Source: Ephydatia muelleri
Taxonomy: Eukaryota; Porifera; Demospongiae; Spongillida; Spongillidae
Length of the DNA stretch: 64,000 nucleotides
Direction of reading: 5' to 3'
Assembly: GCA_013339895.1 (NCBI GenBank)
Contig: JABACO010000024.1
Coordinates: 4,025,298-4,089,297 of the forward strand
The position numbers and the translations under genes were made by a program. This document shows positions 33,801-45,800 of the stretch, one piece after another; positions within the stretch are counted from its first letter, which is position 1; each line of letters begins with the position of its first letter. The notes beneath the pieces are model-generated. The model saw only the letters and a program-made list of their open reading frames with translations, did no database searches and was not told where the DNA came from.

Positions 33801-36800
33801 CGAGGGTTGGTACAGGTGATAGCAAACAATCAGAAATGAACGTCCAGTGTGAGCAGATTATTTCCGCACCCCCCACCCTCCCCTACACAAACCAGCGCAC
33901 ACTTACATATAGCACAGTTTTGTGACCATAACCAGCTGTGTGAGGTCACAGAACATAGGTACAGCTAAATAGAAAGAGGTGCATATTAATTTCTGAATGA
34001 ATTAGCTTTGGAGGTCATACATACCTACATGTGTATGACATCATAGCCTGTGATCAATGCATATCTGTGTGCATGTGACCAAGCCACACAGCCTGCAGGA
34101 AGAGGTGTGTGAAGGGGATGGTGGATGATGGAGTTATTACTTCTATCTTTTATTGCAATTTTCCTCAGCAACAATGATAATACAGCCCACACCAACACTA
34201 GGCTATAAGATCATAATACATCATTTCTCTGTACGCAAATGTTCTTTGGTGTCTTGAACAAGCATAGCGCCGACCGTTACGAGGTCCGATACCCTTATGG
34301 GGTTCAAATCAACCACAACTTCACGTAGGAGCCTTGAAATCATATCACATTCGGTGCATATATAGGTAGAGCGGGTCCTGTCGCTATTGGTTTGAATTTA
34401 TACCTTATACATTACGGAGATACAGCTGTGCAAATTAATGCACATTTCCAGCTCGATTCGCACAATGAACTCTTTTCATGAAGATTGGATGTGTCACGTC
34501 TCGAATAAAACCCGCAGCGGTTGTCTAGTGATATTGCGTCACCTTCGCGGACGTTAGTATTCCTGGACTCATTCTGAACGATGGTGATAAATGCGACACA
34601 AAATACAGGATTAAAAATAAGGTGCCACGAAACTCTTCTCGTAAAGCAGTGTGACGAAAAGCATTTGGGCTTGATGAAGCCAAGTTGAAGCCATTCTCAA
34701 GAGTCTGTTCGCGTCACTTTGTTAACGGAGACAGTCGATGTGGACCATTACTCGTACCTGCACTTCTAACACCTGTGGCGATAGCTGTCTTGGTTGCATT
34801 ACTGCCAACGTTGGCTCCAAATCGTGGGGCCTTCGACAACAGTACTGAGTAGAGGAGATTGACGGAGGGCCTGATTTGCATGACTACGGTCGATGGTAGG
34901 TGAACTGTCGGGGGTAGATTCGGCACCAATAGATGGGTTCGCTTTAGAAATGGCGCCGCTACAAGGATCTGATGCTGTGTGTTCGACAATGATCGAAGAG
35001 TTACATGTAGATGCAGCATCTCTGTTGAGCGGCAGTCACATCGTTTGTTAAACGAAGAGCGAAGTGCAGCAAAGCAATGGCAAACTGTCAGAAATGAACG
35101 ACCAGTTAGAGCAGACCATTTCCACACCCCCACCCTCCACTACACACCAGCGCACACATACATGTACACGAAGGCACAGTTTAGTGACCAGAGCCAGCTT
35201 TGTGGGGTCACAGAATGTAGGTACAGCTAAATAGAAAGAGGTGCATATTAATTTCTGAATGAATTAGTTTTGGAGGCCACAGACTCTATGATGGGGTACG
35301 TCTCTGTCATGGTCTCTGCTCTGACACCAATGTAACAAGCCATTATGGAAGGACTGTTTGTCAGTACCAAAGTGCTAGAATATTTATGTGAATAAGTCAT
35401 CACAAAGGTCATACACTACAGGGTCATGCAGTCAGGCATCCAGCAGTGCATGATTGGGTGACATAATGTTAATAACCATTCAAAAAGTAGTAGAACCATG
35501 TGGTATAACAGTTCAGCTAGGGATTCAGAAATCTCTTCAGTTGTCCTCTTCAAAGCATGACCTTACTAAAGGAATACATTTTACCACCCTTTGTACATCT
35601 GTCATATGTAACGTTTCAACCCTCACCTCCACTGTTTTAAGATGCGGTTATTTGTATTGCAGGATGGTCAGAGTCCATTGTTTATATCATGTTTGAATGG
35701 ACATCCTGATATAGTGAAGACACTCATTGAAGCTGGAGCTAATATCAATCAGGCCACCAAGGTCAGTACAGACATACCTAGACGTGTATGACATCATGGC
35801 CAGTGATCAATGCATATCTGTGTGCATGTGACCAAAGCCACACAGCCTGCATGGAGAGGTGTGTGAAGGTGATGGTGGATGATGGGAGTTATTACTTGTA
35901 TCTTTTATTGCAATTTTCCTTAGCAACAATGATAACACAGCCCACACCCATCAGTAGGCTACATCATCATGTGGTATACAAGTCATTGCATGTGGTGCAT
36001 TGTATGACACACGGCATGATATAATCCAATTCATGAAGTGTGCAACGTTCAAACCTTTATTTTGGCAAAATGTGATCAGAAAGCCAGTTGACCAACTTTC
36101 TGTGACCGCACACACCTGGCTCTGGTCACAAAGCTGTGCATACATGTATGTGTGCACTGGTGTGTGTAGTGGAAGCTGAATAAATTATACTGACTATAGT
36201 GATACACAGCGACTTCAAGACCATATCATTGATATTAAGACCAACTATTCAAGATAACCAAATGTATTGGTCAGTTTCCACGAAAATTGCATAACGGATA
36301 TATTATAAAACATTATAAAAATGCATCGCTTTTGAATCGCTATAGCTTTCAAACGGTTACCGCTATCGGCTTCCTATTTTCAACATGTCATAATATACTG
36401 TACGCAAATATTCTTGCACAAGCATAGTGCCGACGTTACGAGGTCCGATATCCCTATGGGATTCAAAACCACCACAACTTCAGGTAGGAGCTATGAAATC
36501 GTATCACATTCGGTGCATACATGTAGGTAGAGCGGGTCCCGTCGCTATTGGTTTGTTTGGTTCATTAATTTATACTTATCCATTACGAAGATATAGCTGT
36601 GCAAATTATGCACATTTCCAGCTACATTCGCACAATGGATGAAGATTGGATATGTCACCATAGATTATAGAATACATATTGTATTCCATAATCTATGGTG
36701 TCACGTCTCGAAAAAACCCGCAGCGATTGCCTAGTGATATTGTGTCACCTTCGCGGACGTTAGTATTCCTGGCCTGATTCTGAACGTTGGGCAATAAATG

Positions 36801-39800
36801 CGTCGTATGTGGAGTTACAGGATTAAAAATAAGACGATTTCCTACTATCGAAACTCTTCTCGCAGTACAGTGTGGCGAGAAGTATTGAAGGCAAGTTGTA
36901 GCCATTCTCAAGAGCCTGTTCGCGTCACTTTGTTAATGGAGACAGTCGGTGTGGACCATTACTATACACAGGGAAAAAACGCGTCGAATCAATTTATGAT
37001 TTTCAAATGATTTGTCATTACATTCTGTTGTAAGTGACAAATCATAAAGTGATTCGACGCGTTTTTTTCCTGTGCTAGTACCTGCACTTCTATCACCTGT
37101 GGCGATAGCTGGAAAAGATATCTTGGCTGCAGTACCTGCCAACGTTGGCGCCAATCGTGGGGCCTTCGACAACAGTAGTGGGAGGGCCTGATTTGACAAC
37201 GGTCGATGGTAGGTCGACTGTCGGTGTAGATTCGGCACCAATTATAGATGGGTTTGCTTTAGTAGCGGCACCGCTACCAAGATCAGAGGCTGTGGTTCGA
37301 CAATGATTGAAGGGTTAGATGCAGCATCTCCATTATATATACCTGTTGAGCGGCAGTCAAATCCTTTGTTAAATGAAGAGCAAAGTGCATCATCAGTGAT
37401 TCATCACTCCATGCTCGTTTTGAAGCTCTTGAAGCGAAGGTTGAAATGCTAAGGACACACAGTTTAGGATTGAGCATATATGTGGTGATGATAAATAGGT
37501 TGAATTTTACACAGGATTTAGATGTTATGCAATTTTGCTAAAATTTATTAAGTTTGAAATGGACTGCCCATGAAACAAACTAAATTCAAAAGGGCAGATT
37601 TGAAATAAATTACAAATGAGTTCTATTATGCTCACACGGCATGATTTAATCAAATACATGCCGTGTGCACCTAACTAGGGGTAGCAAAGTGCAGTACTTT
37701 ACAGGGCTATGCCTCTATTTTGAGTGTCTTCCCAAAATGCCAATTTTTAAAAGCTATTTAATTGCTGTGAATACACTGATGAATAAGGTATGTGGTACAA
37801 CAGTCCTGCTAGGGATTCAGAAAACCCTTCAGTTGTCCTTTTGAAAGCATGACCTTTCCATGGTTGATAGGAATATTTATCTCCAGAATACATTATACCA
37901 CCCTTTGTACATCTGTCATATGTAGTGTTTCAACCCTCACCTCCACTGTTTTAAGATGCGGTTATTTGTGTTGCAGGATGATCAGAGTCCATTGTTTATA
38001 TCATGTTTGAATGGACATCTTGATATAGTGAAGACACTCATTGAAGCTGGAGCTAATATCAATCAGGCCACCAAGGTCAGTACACACATACCTACACTTG
38101 TATGACATCATAGCCTGTGATCAATGTATATCTGTGTGCATGTGACCAAAGCCACACAGGCTGCATGGAGTGGTGTGTGAAGGTGATGGTGGATGATGGG
38201 AGTTATTACCGTATCTTTTATTGCAATTTTCCTTAGCAACAATGATAACACAGCCCACACCCATCAGTAGGCTACAACATGATGTGGGCTACAAGTCATT
38301 GCATGTGGTGCATTGTAATTAAACTCATATATCACTCAGTTGCCTGGGGTAATGAAATATCTTTAATTTATGAATATAATGCCAAAAATCTGCCACACGG
38401 CATGATGTAATCCAATACATGAAGTGTGCAACGTTCAAACCTCTATTTTGGCAAAATGTGATCAGAAAGCCAGTTGACCTACTTTCTGTGACCGCACACA
38501 CCTGGCTCTGGTCACAAAGCTGTGCATACATGTATGTGTGCACTGGTGTGTGTAGTGGAAGCTGATTAAATTATACTGACTATAGTGATACACAGCTTCT
38601 TACCATATCATTGGCATTGGGACCATCTGCTATCCAATGTTAATAAGTCATCAAAAATTAAAGGTCATACACTACCAGGGCCATGCACAACATGTGATGT
38701 CCAGGCAGATGTCTGGTGCATCTTACAGCCTCGGTGAGCTGAGTAAGTGTGTGCATGTGTTGAAGAGTGAATGTAGTATTCATTTGTTTTGCAAAACAAC
38801 ATCCTGTCATAAGGCTACCATAATTAAATGAAGTAGAATACCCTTTGTTAATGATGGGATTTTAATTGCAGAAGGGTGGAAGTTCACTGGGCGCAGCAAG
38901 TTATAAGGGACATCTTAATATTGTGAAGACACTAATTGAAGCTGGAGCTAATTTCGATCAGGCCGATAAGGTCAGCATACGTACACCTACAGTGTATGAC
39001 ATCATAGCCTGTGATCATTGCATATCTGTGTAAGTGTGACCAAGCCACACATCTAGCAGGGAGTGAAGTGTGAATTTGTTTTGAATACATGTAGGCATAA
39101 GGAAAGGTACAGGGAGCCAAAAGTTTCATGTAATCAAGCCTCAATTTTATTTCATCATGTGTACTACTATGGGAGAGTGCGATGAGATGGGGGTGTAGAA
39201 AAGGATTTTGTAGGAGATGGAGTGTTTGGAAAGGGACGGTGAGGGTCGAGGGTTGGTACAGGTGATAGCAAACAATCAGAAATGAACGTCCAGTGTGAGC
39301 AGATTATTTCCGCACCCCCACCCTCCCCTACACAAACCAGCGCACACTTACATATAGCACAGTTTTGTGACCATAACCAGCTGTGTGAGGTCACAGAACA
39401 TAGGTACAGCTAAATAGAAAGAGGTGCATATTAATTTCTGAATGAATTAGCTTTGGAGGTCATACATACCTACATGTGTATGACATCATAGCCTGTGATC
39501 AATGCATATCTGTGTGCATGTGGTCAAGCCACACAGCCTGCAGGAAGAGGTGTGTGAAGGGGATGGTGGATGATGGGAGTTATTACTTCTATCTTGTATT
39601 GCAATTTTCCTCAGCAACAATGATAACACAGCCCACCCCATCAATAGGCTACAACATCATGTGGTATACAAGTCATTGCATGTGGTGCATTATAAGACGC
39701 ACGGAGTGATTTAATGATATACATGAAGTGTGCAACCTAAACTATATCTAGCTAAGTGCAAAGCTTTGCAGGGCTTCATGCCTTCTATTTGTGTGTCTTC

Positions 39801-42800
39801 CCAATACGTGATCAGAAAGCCAATTTTGATAAGCCATTTAATTGTTGTGAATCACTGTACATGTAGTTGAATAACAAGAAAATGAAATTCAGCACCAATG
39901 TAGCCATTGCAACTACATGTAAGTCACACATCCGTCTTGATAACAATGACATCAGCTAATGCACGACTTACTCCTGACACAGTAAACACCAAAGTGATGT
40001 AATCAAATACATGTAGTGTTCACCTTAGCTAGTTGTAGCAAGGTGCAGCGCCTTGCCTTTTTATTGAGGCTCCATGCCTCTATTTTGAGTGACTGGCAGT
40101 GTCTTCCCAAAATGTATTCAGAAAGCATTTTATAAGTGATTCATTTGTTGTGCATACATGTAATTGTATAAGGTATGGTGCAGGGAGCCAAAGGTTACAT
40201 GTCACCGTGTGGACGTCAAATTTCATAACATCATGTGTGCTTTTACAAATGCACAGGCAGCTGCTCATGAGACAAACTAAATCCATTGCTGGCCTAAATG
40301 ATAGCTTGCCTTCCCAACTGAACTGAAATTCATCATGTCAGAATCATAATGCAGAGCACATATTTGTAGGACTATTGCATGTCTCTCCACATATAGCTTA
40401 CGTGGGTCATAGTGACCTCATTGGAGGAGTGAGGCATCAAGGCACCTCACTAAAGTGAGGATTAATACAGCACAATTCTCAATGGTGCATTTAAACGAAG
40501 AGTGGACCCATGTATTGTCTTGAATTATGGTTTGGTACTTCCATCAGCATTTATTGAAACAAAGGACAATGGCAGAGATACGAGAAACAATTACACATCT
40601 CCAGAAGTTTAGCAATAAGACAGACAGGAGTACATGGGTCATCGACAGACAGAGGCAATGATTCCAAAAGACACCAGGGAGTGTGAATATCTTAAAGTGT
40701 CTTATTGTACATTAAAGGGCACTTTTATGGGAAACTACTTAAATCGTTGCAGTCCTAAGCAAAATTAGATTTGCTGAATGACTAGTTTCATTATGGTGCT
40801 CCTACACACTGTACATTACTACTTCTTGTAGCTCCTAGCACAGCCCACACCCAACATGAGGCTACAAGATCATTTCATTTCTGTTTGTCCAATGGGAAAA
40901 TGTTGGGGCAGGAAGAGAGCTGCAGAGGCACTCCATCTGCATAACGTCATCTTTTGGGCATCAACCTCATGACCCATAGTCTCCAGTTGGTCTTCTCACT
41001 AAACTTCACTGGAAGCTGCACACTTATTGGATTGAGTTGGGCAGGTCTCTGTCATGGTCCCTGCTCTGACACCAATGTAACAATAAACCCTTAATGGAAG
41101 AACTGTTTGGCAGTAGCAAAATGCCATTCAAAGCTGATAAGTCATCACAAAGGTTACACTACAGGGTCATGCACAACATGTGATGTCCACAGACAGATGT
41201 CTGGTGTGTCCTTCATGTGCATTCCCATTGGCTAACTTACCGTGTGTGCATGTGTTGAAGAGTGAATATAGTATTCATGTGTTTGTGTTAAACAACATCC
41301 TGTCCTATTTGCTACCATGAAATACGTAAAATACTGATGGGATTTGTATTGCAGGATGGAAGGAGTCCACTATACATGGCAAGTCAGGAAGGACATCTTG
41401 ATGTAGTGAAGACACTCATTGAAGCTGGAGCTAATATCGATCAGGCCGAGAAGGTCAGTATACATACCTACACGTATATGACATCATAGCTAGTGATCAA
41501 TGCATATCTGTGTGCGTGTGTCCAAAGCCACACACCCTGCAGGAAGAGGGGTGTGTAGGTGATGCTGGATGATGGGAGTTATTACTTCTATCTTTTATTG
41601 CAATTTTCCTCAGCAACAATGATAATACAGCCCACACCCAACACTAGGCTATAAGATCATAATACATCATTTCTCTGTACGCAAATATTCTTTGGTGTCT
41701 TGAACAAGCATAGCGCCGATGTTACGAGGTCTGATACCCTTATGGGGTTGAAAATCCTCCACAACTTCATGTAGGAGCCTTGAAATCATATCACATTCGG
41801 TGCTTATATAGGTAGAGCGGGTCCTGTCGCTATTGGTTTGAATTTATACTTTATACATTACGGAGATACAGCTGTGCAAATTAATGCACATTTCCAGCTC
41901 GATTCACACCTTTTCATGAAAGATTGGATGTGTCACGTCTCGAATAAAACCCGCAGCGGTTGTCTAGTGATATTGCGTCACCTTCGCGGACGTTAGTATT
42001 CCTGGACTCATTCTGAACGATGGGTGATAAATGCGACACAAAATACAGGATTAACAATAAGGTGCCACGAAACTCTTCTCACAGAGCAGTGTGGCGAAAA
42101 GCATTTGGGCTTGATGAAGCCAAGTTGAAGCCATTCTCAAGAGTCTGTTCGCGTCACTTTGTTAATGGAGACAGTCGATGTGGACCATTACTCGTACCTG
42201 CACTTCTAACACCTGTGGCGATAGCTGTCTTGGTTGCAGTACTGCCAACGTTGGCTCCAAATCCTGGGGCCTTCGACAACAGTACAGATTGAGGGAGGGC
42301 CTGATTTGACTACGGTCGATGGTAGGTGAACTGTCGGGGTAGATTCGGCACCAATAGATGGGTTCGCTTTAGAAATGGCGCCGCTACAAGGATCTGATCG
42401 ATGCTGTGTGTTCGACAATGATCGAAGAGTTACATGTAGATGCAGCATCTCTGTTGAGCGGCAGTCACATCGTTTGTTAAACAAAGAGCGAAGTGCAGCA
42501 AAGCAATGGCAAACTGTCAGAAATGAACGACCAGTTAGAGCAGACCATTTCCACACCCCCACCCTCCACTACACACCAGCGCACACATACATGTACACGA
42601 AGGCACAGTTTAGTGACCAGAGCCAGCTATGTGGGGTCACAGAATGTAGGTACAGCTAAATAGAAAGAGGTGCATATTAATTTCTGAATGAATTAGCTTT
42701 GGAGGCCACATACTCTATGATGGGGTACGTCTCTGTCATGGTCTCTTTACTTACACCAATGTAACAAGCCGTTATGGAAGGACTGTTTGTCAGTACCAAA

Positions 42801-45800
42801 GTGCTAGAATATTTATGCGAATAAGTCATCACAAAGGTCATACACTACAGGGTCATGCAGTCAGGCATCCAGCAGTGCATGATTGGGTGACATAATGTTA
42901 ATAACCATTCAAAAAGTAGTAGAACCATGTGGTACAACAGTTCAGCTAGGGATTCAGAAATCTCTTCAGTTGTCTTCTTCAAAGCATGAGCCTTACTAAA
43001 GGAATACATTTTACCACCCTTTGTACATCTGTCATATGTAACGTTTCAACCCTCACCTCCACTGTTTTAAGATGCGATTATTTGTATTGCAGGATGGTCA
43101 GAGTCCATTGTTTATATCATGTTTGAATGGACATCTTGATATAGTGAAGACACTCATTGAAGCTGGAGCTAATATCAATCAGGCCACCAAGGTCAGTACA
43201 GACATACCTACACGTGTATGACATCATGGCCTGTGATCAATGCATATCTGTGTGCATGTGACCAAAGCCACACAGGCTGCAGGGAGGAGAGGTGTTTGAA
43301 GGTGATGGTGGATGATGGGAGTTATTACTTGTATCTTTTATTGCAATTGTCCTTAGCAACAATGATAACACAGCCCACACCCATCAGTAGGCTACATCAT
43401 CATGTGGTATACAAGTCATTGCATGTGGTGTATTGTATGACACACGGCATGATATAATCCAATACATGAAGTGTGCAATGTTCAAACCTTTATTTTGGCA
43501 AAATGTGATCAGAAAGCCAGTTGACCAACTTTCTGTGACCGCACACACCTGGCTCTGGTCACAAAGCTGTGCATACATGTATGTGTGCACTGGTGTGTGT
43601 AGTGGAAGCTGAATAAATTATACTGACTATAGTGATACACAGCGACTTCAAGACCATATCATTGATATTAAGACCAACTATTCAAGATAACCAAATGTAT
43701 TGGTCAGTTTCCACGAAAATTGCATAACGGATATATTATACAACATTATAAAACTGCATCGCTTTTGAATCGCTATAGCTTTCAAACGGTTACCGCTATC
43801 GGCTTCCTATTTTCAACATGTCATAATATACTGTACGCAAATATTCTTGCACAAGCATAGTGCCGACGTTACGAGGTCCGATATCCCTATGGGATTCAAA
43901 ACCACCACAACTTCAGGTAGGAGCCTTGAAATCGTATCACATTCGGTGCATACATGTAGGTAGAGCGGGTCCCGTCGCTATTGGTTTGTTTGGTTCATTA
44001 ATTTATACTTATCCATTACGAAGATATAGCTGTGCAAATTATGCACATTTCCAGCTACATTCGCACAATGGATGAAAGATTGGATATGTCACCATAGATT
44101 ATAGAATACATATTGTATTCTATAATCTATGGTGTCACGTCTCGAAAAAACCCGCAGCGATTGCCTAGTGATATTGTGTCACCTTCGCGGACGTTAGTAT
44201 TCCTGGCCTGATTCTGAACGTTGGGCAATAAATGCGTCGTATGTGGAGTTACAGGATTAAAAATAAGACGATTTCCTACTATCGAAACTCTTCTCGCAGT
44301 ACAGTGTGGCGAGAAGTATTGAAGGCAAGTTGTAGCCATTCTCAAGAGCCTGTTCGCGTCACTTTGTTAATGGAGACAGTCGGTGTGGACCATTACTATA
44401 CACAGGGAAAAAACGCGTCGAATCAATTTATGATTTTCAAATGATTTGTCATTTACATTCTGTTGTAAGTGACAAATCATAAAGTGATTCGACGCGTTTT
44501 TTTCCTGTGCTAGTACCTGCACTTCTAACACCTGTGGCGATAGCTGAAGAAGATGTCTTGGCTGCAGTACTGCCAACGTTGGCGCCAATCGTGGGGCCTT
44601 GGACAACAGTAGTGGGAGGGCCTGATTTGACAACGGTCGATGGTAGGTCGACTGTCGGGGTAGATTCGGCACCAATTATAGATGGGTTCGCTTTAGTAGC
44701 GGCACCGCTACCAGGATCAGAGGCTGTGGTTCGACAATGATTGAAGGGTTAGCTGCAGCATCTCCATTATATATACCTGTTGAGCGGCAGTCAAATCCTT
44801 TGTTAAATGAAGAGCAAAATGCATCATCAGTGATTCATCACTCCATGCTCGTTTTGAAGCTCTTGAAGCGAAGGTTGAAATGCTAAGGACACACAGTTTA
44901 GGATTGAGCATATATGTGGTGATGATAAATAGGTTGAATTTTACACAGGATTTAGATGTTATGCAATTTTGCTAAAATTTATTAAGTTTGAAATGGACTG
45001 CCCATGAAACAAACTAAATTCAAAAGGGCAGATTTGAAATAAATTACAAATGAGTTCTATTATGCTCACACGGCATGATGAAATCAAATACATGCAGTGT
45101 GCACCTAACTAGGAGTAGCAAAGTGCAGTACTTTACAGGGCTATGCCTCTATTTTGAGTGTCTTCCCAAAATGCCAATTTTTAAAAGCTATTTAATTGCT
45201 GTGAATACACTGTTGAATAAGGTATGTGGTACAACAGTCCTGCTAGGGATTCAGAAAACCCTTCAGTTGTCCTTTTGAAAGCATGACCTTTCCATAGGTG
45301 ATAGGAATATTTATCTCCAGAATACATTATACCACCCTTTGTACATCTTCACCTCCACTGTTTTAACCTCCAGTTTGCGGCGAAATTACCGTGTACGGTA
45401 ACGCTATTTATTGCCGTGCACGGTAACAAGCAATTATAGGGCATAGAAAAACAGAATACAAAACAAATGCACTAACAATCTCAACTTATACCCATTCCCA
45501 TTACAATAATCATATGTCCATTTTGGCATGCTGTACAGAGTGCATGAATGTGTTTCTTCTCTAGATTTTCACAACCTTGTTTTTGTTGTGTGCATGTGAC
45601 ACAGTATTTGGCTGCAAGATTGGCTTTCTTTCTACCATTGACTGAGCAATCAGAGCAGGCTTTTTTTGGGTTGGTGTCTTTCCAAAACTCCATCTGCCTA
45701 TTTAGATCTGTAAGTCCTTTGATCTCATGAACAGCAGCTTGGGAGTACACAATGCCAGGTAACCCTTCCATTGTTCTGCTTATCCTGCCATCAAAAGTGT

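Larger units (their letters stand above)
36640..37440 (+). mobile_element. THAP transposon fragment 4
   Basis: Same insertion pattern as fragment 1 (hairpin plus MITE), showing that both insertions preceded the block duplication. Frames broken. Confidence 0.6.
32420..37790 (+). repeat. Tandem ankyrin block, copy 1 (with deletion)
   Basis: First of three tandem copies of a block of about 7.4 kb. It holds exons at 32604, 33427 and 35663 plus block Z. Compared with copies 2 and 3 it lacks about 2 kb after 34130, including the RSPLYMASQEGH exon. The breakpoint lies in the similar post-exon intron sequence GTTATTACTTCTATCTT, which in copy 2 occurs at both 39580 and 41578. Confidence 0.75.
36205..37790 (+). 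repeat. Block Z, copy 1
   Basis: Near-identical to 43640-45224. It carries THAP fragment 4 with hairpin (TGTCAC at 36653 and 36699) and MITE (36967-37075). It ends at the GGTATG / TGGTACAAC junction at about 37788-37795, the head-to-tail boundary of the tandem blocks. Confidence 0.8.
44068..44880 (+). mobile_element. THAP transposon fragment 6
   Basis: Same structure as fragments 1 and 4. The downstream frame (APIVGPWTTVVGGPDLTTVD) remains open for about 75 codons after the MITE. Confidence 0.6.
37791..45224 (+). repeat. Tandem ankyrin block, copy 2 (complete)
   Basis: About 7.43 kb from one GGTATG/TGGTACAAC junction to the next. It has exons at 37977, 38872, 41355 and 43093, then block Y and block Z. 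Copy 3 repeats it with few differences once the piggyBac is set aside. The small differences include the 48-bp stretch near 38318-38395 and single-base changes, which point to a recent duplication. Confidence 0.8.
43640..45224 (+). repeat. Block Z, copy 2
   Basis: Third copy of the Z block. It contains THAP fragment 6 with hairpin and MITE and ends at the junction at about 45221. The piggyBac insertion follows 140 bp later. Confidence 0.8.
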
